From an uncultured Caldilineaceae bacterium (GTDB taxonomy: Bacteria > Chloroflexota > Anaerolineae > Caldilineales > Caldilineaceae): 64,000 nt of DNA. Location: the NCBI GenBank assembly GCA_958295915.1, contig OY282381.1:1448722-1512721 (forward strand). The letters run 5' to 3'. This document shows positions 27,201 through 34,331 of this stretch, piece after piece. Position 1 is the first letter of the stretch. Each line of letters begins with the position of its first letter. The translations under genes and the position numbers were made by a program. The notes under the pieces are model-generated. The model had not been told where the DNA came from and made no database searches. It was given only the letters and a program-made list of their open reading frames with translations.

Positions 27201-28225
27201 TACGGGGAGGAAGTAGGCGTTTGCAGACGCGGGCGCGGGTCAAAACCACGGAACCGCATCGCTCTCTTACGCACGATGTACACCTGCTCTGAGCGGTACG
27301 CAAGCGACTCCATCTGCCATCCGGCGTCAGCGATGAGCGCATCGAAATAGGCTGCGTAATATTGCCTCATGCCTTTCTTGCGGCCAGCCAAACTGTGGTT
27401 GGGAAAGGAGACGATCAGAAGCGGCGCGTCGATCTGGTAAAGCAGCCGTTGGCCGGCGCCGCTTTCGATCTGTTCCAGACAGGGCAATGTCTTTAAGATG
27501 AATGCCATATCAACGGCAGGAGCGCTCAGATCCTCCAGCGCATTGCGCTGCGCCGCAGTCCCGGCGTACCCCATCACACGGAAAAAGCGGTTGAGAAAGT
27601 CGATCTGATCAGCGAAGATATCCCAGGCTATGTAGGGCAGATCTGGCGGGAGCGGCATCCACGGACGCGCCAATGGGTGCAGACCGCAGGCTACATCCAG
27701 CACCGATTTCACCGGTGGGAGTCGTTGAAAGAGCTCGCTGTAGAGCGTATCGAGCAGGGGCAGCCGCTCTTGGGTGGAGGTGTGGGCGGCCATCAGATGG
27801 CGCAGAACCGAGCGCACGGACTCGTCATCACCGGAGTCAACGGCCGCTTGCAGTTGGCGGATCGACTGATCGTAGCTCAGAGTTTGGCGAAAGTAGGCAG
27901 CGGCGCTCTGATGCAGCTGCCTCTTGGCGGCTTTGATCGCATCTTTGACGGAGCGGCCCTTCGCCAGTTCAGCGGCGGCGATGGAGCGCGCCAGATTGGG
28001 ATGAACGGAGCGATATTTGCGGGTGGCGAGGATCGTTTCGAGAACCTGTTCCAAATGGTTGTATTGCGCGCCCCTGTAGGGCGCGACATCATGGTTGCAT
28101 TGCGCGCCCCTGTAGGGCGCGACATCATGGTTGCATTGCGCGCCCCTGTAAGGCGCGACATCATGGTTGTATTGCGCGCCCCTGTAGGGCGCGACATCGT
28201 TGGGCTGCCGCCGAGCGGAATTCAT
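27200..28225 (-). CDS. Rmt/Arm (FmrO)-family 16S rRNA m7G1405-type methyltransferase
   Basis: The core from about residue 58 resembles the aminoglycoside-resistance 16S rRNA (guanine-1405-N7) methyltransferases: LEQVLETILATRKYR at the start, STQERLPLLDTLY, the SAM-binding VLDVACGLHPLA, the MAFILKTLPCLEQ segment and VSFPNHSLAGRKKGM near the end. Residues 9-57 are instead four near-perfect repeats of DVAPYRGAQ(C/Y)NH, translated from a tandem block of the dispersed palindrome. That prefix is probably not part of the ancestral protein. A TTG at 28054 would begin exactly at the conserved LEQVLE. Neither start has a good ribosome binding site. Function in resistance or in modification of the host ribosome is inferred from the family. 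Confidence 0.82.
   Translation of the reverse strand: MNSARRQPNDVAPYRGAQYNHDVAPYRGAQCNHDVAPYRGAQCNHDVAPYRGAQYNHLEQVLETILATRKYRSVHPNLARSIAAAELAKGRSVKDAIKAAKRQLHQSAAAYFRQTLSYDQSIRQLQAAVDSGDDESVRSVLRHLMAAHTSTQERLPLLDTLYSELFQRLPPVKSVLDVACGLHPLARPWMPLPPDLPYIAWDIFADQIDFLNRFFRVMGYAGTAAQRNALEDLSAPAVDMAFILKTLPCLEQIESGAGQRLLYQIDAPLLIVSFPNHSLAGRKKGMRQYYAAYFDALIADAGWQMESLAYRSEQVYIVRKRAMRFRGFDPRPRLQTPTSSP
28064..28199. repeat. four tandem 36-bp units built on the dispersed palindrome
   Basis: Each unit contains TTGCGCGCCCCTGTAGGGCG followed by CGACATCATGG. The units repeat every 36 bp with single-base differences. The block lies at the 5' end of, and in frame with, the methyltransferase reading frame. 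Confidence 0.93.
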
Positions 28226-28261
28226 GTGTATCGAAAGAGGCTGGCCGTCATTCTGGTCCTA

Positions 28262-28771
28262 TCAGTCTCTGTCACCCTCGCGGTAGCGCTGTTTCAACGC
28301 CCGGCTGACATCCCGTTCCGCGTCCCGTTTGGCGATCGACTGGCGTTTGTCGAACTGCCTCTTGCCGCGTACCAACGCGATCGCAACTTTGGCGAGACCG
28401 GCGGCGTTGATGTACATGCGCAGAGGCACAATTGTCCAGTTGCGCTGCGTAGCCAGGGCGTGCAGGTGATCGATCTGGCGCCTATGCAGGAGCAGTTTGC
28501 GGGAACGGGTCTCGTGATGATTTGCCCGATTGCCCTGTTTGTACTGGCCAATGTGCACTCCCATCAGCCAGGCTTCGCCAGCGTGCACGATCACAAACCC
28601 TTCACGCAGGTTCACCGAGCCGGCGCGCGCAGCCTTGATCTCCGTTCCGGTCAAAGCGATCCCCGCTTCGAGGGTTTCCTCGATAAAATAATCGTGGCGA
28701 GCTTTGCGGTTTGTGGCGATGGTACGGGGGCCCGTCGCCATTGTCTGCTGCTTTTTTTTGGCCAATTTCAA
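28262..28771 (-). CDS. smpB: SsrA-binding protein SmpB
   Basis: SmpB binds tmRNA and takes part in rescue of stalled ribosomes. The canonical IATNRKARHDYFIEETLEAG, GTEIKAARAGSVNLREGFV and VIVHAGEAWLMGVHI segments are all present, with the usual basic C-terminal tail. The longest frame starts at TTG. A second TTG two codons later gives the common MAKKKQ start, and an ATG eleven codons in is also possible. The ribosome binding site does not decide between them. No tmRNA gene was recognised nearby. Confidence 0.95.
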   Translation of the reverse strand: MKLAKKKQQTMATGPRTIATNRKARHDYFIEETLEAGIALTGTEIKAARAGSVNLREGFVIVHAGEAWLMGVHIGQYKQGNRANHHETRSRKLLLHRRQIDHLHALATQRNWTIVPLRMYINAAGLAKVAIALVRGKRQFDKRQSIAKRDAERDVSRALKQRYREGDRD

Positions 28772-28895
28772 TACTCTTTCCCGATGCGGGCGAGATGCCC
28801 GCGCCCCCAGGTGGAACCGTTACCGCGGGGTTCGATGCCCCTGTTCGGCGCGCGCTATGGCCGGCAGATGGAGAGAGCGCGCACGAGGGTTGCCC

Positions 28896-30149
28896 CTACT
28901 GTCCAGTCTTGAGCAGTTCGATGGCCCGCTCAAGTTGTGGGTCTTCCTGGTTTTCAAGCTGCTCATCCGTCTGTTCGATCACGATATCCGGTTCCAGTCC
29001 CATGCCATTGATGGAACGGTCGGTGGGCGTGAACCAGCGGGCAATCGTCACCCGCAGGAGGCTATCATCGCTGAGCTGATGGGGCAACTGCACGCTCCCT
29101 TTGCCGAATGTGGTCACGCCAACCAGGAGCGCCCGGCCTACGTCTTGCAAGGCGCCGGATACGATTTCGCTGGCGCTGGCGCTGCTCTCATCGACCAGCA
29201 CAACAAGCGGCAGATCCGCCGGCACCAGAGGGCTGCCTTCGGTATCGTAGATCTTTTCAGCGCCGTCGCTGAAGCGCTCGATCAGTACCCGCTCATCTTC
29301 CAGAAAGATGCTCGTTACCTGGATTGCTTCCCGCAGCAGGCCGCCGGGATTGCCCCGCAGATCGAAGATCAGGCCCTGAGGCTCATCCGTCAGCAGTTCG
29401 TCGATTGCATCGCGTAGCTTAACGCCAGCATTGTCGGAGAAGCGCAGCAGGCGCACGTATGCGATCTCGCCGTTCTCTCCGTGAACATCGCTATCTACGA
29501 CGGGGATTTCAATCACGTTGCGGGTAACGCTGATTTCAAAGGCATCCTCTCGGCCGGCGCGGCGGACTGTCAGGAGCACATCGGTGCCGCGAGGCCCTTT
29601 AATTCTGTTGATCGCCTCTGTCAAATCGGACAAATCGGCCACATCTTCGCCGTTGATGGCAATGATCAGGTCGCCGCTGCGAATGCCGGCGTTCCAGGCC
29701 GGCTGATCTTCAAAGGGTTCAAGAATGCGGACCGCGCCCTGCTCTTCGGCCCATTCTACGGTCGCGCCAATGCCTTCAAAGCTGCCGTCTATACTTTCCA
29801 GAAAATTGGTCGCCTCTTCTGGGGTCAGGAAACCGGTATTGGGATCGTTCAGCAGGTTCAGCACGCCGCGGATGGCGCCGTAGCTGCGCTCTCTGGGAGA
29901 GGGCAGTTCTCCGTAGAAGTCTTGCTCCAGCCGTTCCATCACCTCCCAGAAAATGTCCATATCTTGCGAAGAAAGCGCGCGCTCAGCAGCCAATTCGGCG
30001 GCGGCAGAACTGTTGGCCGATTCGGATTGGCTCAGACGGCCGATGATGAAGCCAAAACCGGAGCCCATGGAAAATGCCAGCCCCGCGACCAAGAGAAGGA
30101 CACAGCCGACAAGCTGAAGCGGCGCGGAGCGATCAACAACCCTATGCAT
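28896..30149 (-). CDS. S41 family carboxy-terminal processing protease (CtpA-like)
   Basis: A 417-residue exported serine protease. A single N-terminal membrane segment (LVGCVLLLVAGLAFSMGSGF) is followed by a coiled helical region, a PDZ domain (about residues 115-205, with IRSGDLIIAINGEDV) and the S41 catalytic domain. The nucleophile serine lies in VDESSASASEIV and the lysine in TTFGKGSVQ, as in CtpA. The ATG used has GAGGA about 9 bases upstream. The TTG eight codons earlier is less likely. It probably trims cell-envelope proteins. It is divergent from the RraA-like gene. Confidence 0.92.
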   Translation of the reverse strand: MHRVVDRSAPLQLVGCVLLLVAGLAFSMGSGFGFIIGRLSQSESANSSAAAELAAERALSSQDMDIFWEVMERLEQDFYGELPSPRERSYGAIRGVLNLLNDPNTGFLTPEEATNFLESIDGSFEGIGATVEWAEEQGAVRILEPFEDQPAWNAGIRSGDLIIAINGEDVADLSDLTEAINRIKGPRGTDVLLTVRRAGREDAFEISVTRNVIEIPVVDSDVHGENGEIAYVRLLRFSDNAGVKLRDAIDELLTDEPQGLIFDLRGNPGGLLREAIQVTSIFLEDERVLIERFSDGAEKIYDTEGSPLVPADLPLVVLVDESSASASEIVSGALQDVGRALLVGVTTFGKGSVQLPHQLSDDSLLRVTIARWFTPTDRSINGMGLEPDIVIEQTDEQLENQEDPQLERAIELLKTGQ

Positions 30150-30661
30150 ACAAAAATTCCTCAAGCAATACAATTAGAGCAGACTTCCACACCCGCGGGG
30201 CGCCCATAGGGAGCGCCCCTACGATATACACGATATATCGGGTGGGCCAGGGACACAGTTACGCGCACATGCACTCTCTGAGCAATTGTACCATAGGGCT
30301 TAGGCGCAGAAAAGCAACCGCTCATCCAAATAGAGGCCAGAATGCAGGCGCTAACCAGATTCTCGACTTGCCGAAACGCACGTCTTGTCAGGAATCACAG
30401 CGTTGCAGTGGGATCCCAAGGCTCTATAGATGGATATCAGAGGGTCGGCATTGCGACAGGTGGGGATTCTTGGACGAGCGGGGGAGAGAACTATAATGAA
30501 ACGATTCCCATACTTTCTGCGGACCGACGAGGGCACTTGACCTATGATTGGGAAGAGGCGGTCGCGATCGCGCCCAACAGTGGCGCGCCATGCAAATTTT
30601 CGGACCTTGTGGCAGAGTCACCTCTCTGTACGAAACGCTATCTGCAACCGGAGGATGAAGA
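30150..30661. other. 512-bp divergent intergenic region with repeats and a promoter
   Basis: No gene is supported here. A hairpin GGGGCGC...GCGCCCC stands at 30197-30219. A promoter for the plus strand (TTGGAC, 16 bp, TATAAT) lies at 30470-30497. An inverted copy of the dispersed palindrome lies at 30566-30595 (CGCGCCCAACAGTGGCGCGC). The small frames in this region lack recognisable homology or good start signals. Confidence 0.6.
30470..30497 (+). promoter_or_regulatory. sigma-70 promoter upstream of the RraA-like gene
   Basis: TTGGAC and a perfect TATAAT, spaced by 16 bp, give a leader of roughly 155 nt before the RraA-like start codon. Confidence 0.55.
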
Positions 30662-31414
30662 ATGACAATCAAGACACAGGATATTCAGCGTCCACCACAG
30701 GCGTTGATCGAGGGGCTTGCGGAGATCGGCACGGCCACTGCCAGCGGTGAACTGAGCCGCCTAGGCATCCGCGACCCGCAGATGCGGGGGCCTCGGCCAT
30801 GGACGCGCGGCAAAGTTGTGGCCGGCCCGGCCCTGACGCTTCAGTTTATGCCTAAGCGGGAGGATCTCTATGGTGAGGACGAGTATAACGACCCGGAAAA
30901 ACAGCTGCATCGTCATGTTCTATACCATACCCGGCCGGGAGACCTTGTCGTTGTCGATGCCAGGGGGGATATGGCCAGCGGCGTCTTCGGCGAAATGATG
31001 CTCACGTATTTTCAAGGCCGGGGCGGCGTCGGCGTCGTCATCGACGGCTGCATTCGCGACTACCCTAAGGCCCAGGAGCTGGATCTGGGTCTCTGGCTGC
31101 GCGGCGTCACGCCCAACTTTCATACGCAGACCAATATCTTCCCCTTTGCCGTCAATACGCCCATCGCTTGCGGCGATACACTTGTGATGCCCGGCGATAT
31201 TGTCGTCGCCGATGACGACGGCGTCGTTGTCGTGCCCAGCGCTCTGGCGCCAGAACTGCTGAAGAAGGCCGGTGAACACGCAGAATGGGAGGAGTTCTCC
31301 CGCATGCGCCTGGCCGAAGGCGGCGACCTGCGCAAATACTACCCACTGCGGGAGGATGCTCAGGCCGAATACGCAGCTTGGCGGGCGCGGCAGGAGGGCT
31401 CACTTGACAGATGA
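30662..31414 (+). CDS. RraA family protein (HMG aldolase / oxaloacetate decarboxylase-like)
   Basis: A 250-residue RraA-fold protein. GIGTATA-like (EIGTATASGELSRLG), GDLVVVDARGDMASGVFGEM and GVVIDGCIRDYP carry the Asp/Arg active-site residues of 4-hydroxy-4-methyl-2-oxoglutarate/oxaloacetate-processing members. The name RraA (RNase E regulator) applies to only part of the family. A metabolic role is more likely here, but the substrate is unknown. GGAGG is placed well before the ATG. The MetV-like gene follows 90 bases downstream. Confidence 0.85.
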   Translation: MTIKTQDIQRPPQALIEGLAEIGTATASGELSRLGIRDPQMRGPRPWTRGKVVAGPALTLQFMPKREDLYGEDEYNDPEKQLHRHVLYHTRPGDLVVVDARGDMASGVFGEMMLTYFQGRGGVGVVIDGCIRDYPKAQELDLGLWLRGVTPNFHTQTNIFPFAVNTPIACGDTLVMPGDIVVADDDGVVVVPSALAPELLKKAGEHAEWEEFSRMRLAEGGDLRKYYPLREDAQAEYAAWRARQEGSLDR

Positions 31415-31504
31415 TAACTCTTGTGGTGGTATGATCACGCTATCGCATGCAAACAGAAAGGTATCGGTATCGTTCGGTTGTCTTCCTTCCCTGAATCCAG
31501 ACGA

Positions 31505-32008
31505 ATGCCCGGCAGTGAGTGGCTGAAGAATCATCCGCGCCTGTTGGAGACAATCTATAGGGCCTCGCAATCGGTCCTGCGTCTGCTCTATCCGCTGCTG
31601 AAACGCATCGGTCCTGGGTGGACAGCGCGCGTTTTCGTCTGGAGCGAAGAGGTGTCAAAGGGCTACATTTTCAACTGCCAGATGTGCGGCCAGTGCATTC
31701 TCCACAGCACCGGCATGACTTGCCCGATGAACTGCCCGAAGAACCTACGCAACGGTCCTTGCGGTGGAGTGCGCCAGAACGGCCACTGCGAAGTGATCCC
31801 GGAGATGCCCTGTGTGTGGGTGCAGGCCTGGCAACGGGACGCGCAGCTGGGCCAATACAGCGGCGAAATCCAACTCCTGCAACCGCCGGTCAACCGTACT
31901 CTGCAGAACAGCAGCGCGTGGATAAACCTGCTGGAAGGGGTGGACGCGCAGCCAGCGTCTGGCTGGGCGTCAATTGAATTGGAGGAGATGGATTCGGCTT
32001 CAGTCTGA
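31505..32008 (+). CDS. metV: MetV-like methylenetetrahydrofolate reductase C-terminal-domain protein
   Basis: A 167-residue protein with the cysteine-rich MTHFR_C signature: CQMCGQCILHSTGMTCPMNC, followed by PKNLRNGPCGGV, and a final MPCVWVQAW. This is the partner (MetV) of type III methylenetetrahydrofolate reductases, where it carries an Fe-S cluster or zinc. The start is the internal ATG at MPGSEWLKNHP. The longer frame is not supported by a ribosome binding site. It directly precedes the MetF-like gene, which supports a two-subunit reductase. Confidence 0.82.
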   Translation: MPGSEWLKNHPRLLETIYRASQSVLRLLYPLLKRIGPGWTARVFVWSEEVSKGYIFNCQMCGQCILHSTGMTCPMNCPKNLRNGPCGGVRQNGHCEVIPEMPCVWVQAWQRDAQLGQYSGEIQLLQPPVNRTLQNSSAWINLLEGVDAQPASGWASIELEEMDSASV

Positions 32009-32095
32009 GCGCCTTTTTCGAGAAGAGGCGCGTTCAACACCTTCCCTGGTCGCGCCCATTCTCTTCAGCGATTGCTGATCCCTTCTGTCTGGCCT

Positions 32096-33106
32096 ATGAC
32101 ATATCTGAACCGGCCTCTACCTGATCGCTATCAACGCCCGCTTTATCCCAACTCCCGATTGGAACGGGTGCTGCGCTCTGGGCGCTTTGCCGTGACCGCC
32201 GAACTGAATGCGCCGGATTCCGCCGACCCGGAGGACGTATACAGAAACGCGCTGGCGCTGGCGGAGGTCTGCGATGGCATCAATGCTACCGACGGCTCCG
32301 GCGCCAACTGTCACATGAGCAGCATCGGCTGTTGCGCTCTCTTGGCCAGGGCCGGCTATGAGCCTATTCTGCAAGTGAGCTGCCGGGATCGCAACCGCAT
32401 CGCCATTCAGGGCGATCTGCTCGGCGCGGCGGCTCTCGGCATCCAGAACGTCCTCTGCCTCACGGGCGACGACGTAAGCGTCGGTGACCACCCGGAAGCC
32501 AAACGAGTTTTCGACTTCGACGCCCTTCACCTGCTGCGCACCGCGAAAATTATGCGGGATCGGGGCGTCTTTCTGAGCGGGCGCAAGCTTACTACAGCGC
32601 CCCGCTTTTTCCTCGGCGCGGCCGCCAACCCCTTTGCGCCGCCCCAGGCGTTGCGCCATCTACGTCTGGCCAAAAAGATTGAAGCCGGCGCAGATTTCAT
32701 CCAGACCCAATATTGCTATGACGTGCCGATGTTCAAGGCGTTCATGCGCCGAGCGCGGGATCTGGGCCTGCACGAGCGGGTCTACATTCTGGTCGGTGTA
32801 GGGCCTCTGCGCTCCGAGCGCGCCGCGGAGTTCATGCGTACCCGCGTGCCCGGGGTTCACATTCCCGATGCGGTCGTGGACAGATTGGCGAAGACACCGA
32901 AAAAACAGAAGCGGGCAGAGGGCATTCAGATTTGTGTGGAGATCATCGAGGAGGCGCGGCAGATTGAAGGGGTGCACGGCGTTCACGTCATGGCCTACCG
33001 TCAGGAAGAAACCGTCGCTGAAATCATCCAGCGCGCCGGGATTCTGCCCAGAGCATCCGCTGGCGGCAGGCAAGGAGCCAGATCGAGGGCGCGGCTACAG
33101 GAATAA
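32096..33106 (+). CDS. metF: methylenetetrahydrofolate reductase
   Basis: A 336-residue MetF-like TIM-barrel flavoprotein reducing methylene-THF to methyl-THF. FAVTAELNAPDSADPEDVY, the DGINATDGSGANCHMSSIGC segment, GIQNVLCLTGDD and FIQTQYCYDVPMF match the family. The ATG is eight codons inside a longer frame that begins at TTG. The last bases of the gene (GCGCGGCTACAGGAATAA) and about 20 bp beyond are duplicated near 34062-34100. Together with MetV it would supply methyl groups for methionine synthesis or a C1 pathway. Confidence 0.9.
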   Translation: MTYLNRPLPDRYQRPLYPNSRLERVLRSGRFAVTAELNAPDSADPEDVYRNALALAEVCDGINATDGSGANCHMSSIGCCALLARAGYEPILQVSCRDRNRIAIQGDLLGAAALGIQNVLCLTGDDVSVGDHPEAKRVFDFDALHLLRTAKIMRDRGVFLSGRKLTTAPRFFLGAAANPFAPPQALRHLRLAKKIEAGADFIQTQYCYDVPMFKAFMRRARDLGLHERVYILVGVGPLRSERAAEFMRTRVPGVHIPDAVVDRLAKTPKKQKRAEGIQICVEIIEEARQIEGVHGVHVMAYRQEETVAEIIQRAGILPRASAGGRQGARSRARLQE

Positions 33107-33150
33107 TTTTTCAGTAGGCATTCAAATGCAAAGAGCTACCTAGGGTTGAA

Positions 33151-33173
33151 TTGCGCGCCACTGTTGGGCGCGA
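33151..33173 (+). repeat. copy of the dispersed palindromic repeat
   Basis: TTGCGCGCCACTGTTGGGCG followed by CGA, a near-consensus single copy just after metF. Confidence 0.8.
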
Positions 33174-33228
33174 CTATAGCTCTCGCAACAATCTATGAGG
33201 ATTACTGATACACCAACTGTTTCTGTCT

Positions 33229-33505
33229 TTACTCGCTCTGTAGATGCTCCACAACCCACATCCTAGCTAACGTGGTTGCGTCTACACCCTTCTTTTTCGC
33301 TTGATGTCTAAGCGCATCTAACATACTGGAACTCAGACGAATCGTAAGAGTTTGTGATAAATTGGGCGATACGTTCACGCTTTCTCTCGGCACTTCCTTG
33401 AATCTCGTCGGGGTAGTCCAGAAAGTCATGCGTATCAAACCATTCCGCCATCTCCTGACGGTCCTTGAAATCTGAGATCCTCTTCTCTTGCTCGTTTCGA
33501 GTCAA
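33229..33505 (-). pseudogene. frameshifted CopG/BrnA-type antitoxin gene
   Basis: Two overlapping minus-strand frames together give one antitoxin. The upstream frame encodes the usual beginning (RISDFKDRQEMAEWFDTHDF, then LDYPDEIQ). The other frame encodes the end (SQTLTIRLSSSMLDALRHQA, then KKKGVDATTLARMWVVEHL). The frame changes near 33400-33410, where CAAGGAAGTG would need one base fewer to read through. No toxin gene is recognisable next to it. It is placed in a remnant-rich region downstream of the Mrr-N-like gene. Confidence 0.75.
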
Positions 33506-33526
33506 TTGAACCGAACCACCCCTAAT

Positions 33527-33829
33527 CTATTTGGAACAACATCTTCTAACTCTTGAAAGATCAACACTTTCAGTTTCACGGCCTTCAGCTGTAAGCTCCC
33601 ACTCTCCATGCCTTCCTTGCCTTGCTCTCACCCGATTTTCAATCAAACCGAGCTTTCTGAGGCAAGTTCTTACATCAACGAGCAGCCTGGTCCGTAATCT
33701 TTCAATGTCATGAGGTGGCTCATCTAAATTTTCAATCACTTGGTTGAGTATTTGCTCATTGTTAGCTCTGCCGCCTAGAGCATGATACGCCCTAAGAGTT
33801 GGATTTAGAAATTTATAGTATTCAGCCAT
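33527..33829 (-). CDS. small winged-helix protein resembling the Mrr N-terminal domain
   Basis: A 100-residue protein that looks like the winged-helix Mrr_N domain of type IV restriction proteins: NPTLRAYHALGGRANNEQI, then LLVDVRTCLRKLGLIENR, and RHGEWELTAEGRE as the wing. The catalytic Mrr domain is absent and the frame stops shortly after the wing. GGAG stands 8 bases before the ATG, so it may still be expressed. It could be an eroded restriction gene or a stand-alone regulator. The codon usage and lower GC than surrounding genes suggest transfer. Confidence 0.5.
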   Translation of the reverse strand: MAEYYKFLNPTLRAYHALGGRANNEQILNQVIENLDEPPHDIERLRTRLLVDVRTCLRKLGLIENRVRARQGRHGEWELTAEGRETESVDLSRVRRCCSK

Positions 33830-33925
33830 AGCAAGAACTCCAAAGGTTCATTTTCAGCATCTGAAGTACAGACGGATGCGCTCCCAAAGCATAACCATAT
33901 ATCTATACCATTATTATATTCTACC

Positions 33926-34140
33926 CTACCCGTACCCGTTCGGCAGAATAAAGTAGAAGCGCGCGCCGCCTTCGATGCGGTTCTCGACGCCAATTGCGCC
34001 ACCGTGGGCCTCTACGACAGCTTTGGCGATGGCTAATCCCAGGCCGGAGCCGCCGCCGGTGGCGCGGCTACAGGAATAATTTTTCAGTAGGCATTCAAGT
34101 CCCTTCATCTGACCATACTATAGTCATCCCTTTGCCATAA
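33926..34140. other. chimeric duplication: histidine kinase 3' end, metF 3' end and TnpB fragment
   Basis: From 33926 to about 34066 the sequence is nearly identical to the 3' end of the histidine kinase gene (37184-37325), including the [17 protein letters not shown] coding stretch. It then passes, through the shared GCGCGGCT, into a copy of the metF 3' end (GGCTACAGGAATAATTTTTC). From about 34096 it resembles a piece of the TnpB gene at 39680-39720 (CCCTTCATCTG...TAGTCATCCCTTTGCCA). No intact gene is present. The rest of the gap to 34331 shows nothing recognisable. Confidence 0.85.
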
Positions 34141-34331
34141 AGGAAGAAGGTGGCCTTCCGCTCTGACAAGGAGCGCCAATTTCAGCAGAAATTCACGGCG
34201 ATAGGCTCATTTGAGCAAGCAAAGCAGATGTTTGGATCCAGTATGCGCGCCCCTCATTGAATTCCCTTCCCTTTTGTTTCATCTTCTCTCCAGACAGGCA
34301 GCGGCGGCGCTGGCAATGCCGCCAGCGCCCG

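Noticed and set aside
28783..28895. tmRNA gene next to smpB
   Set aside because: No tRNA-like ends or tag reading frame could be recognised. The segment is a GC-rich repeat-like stretch.
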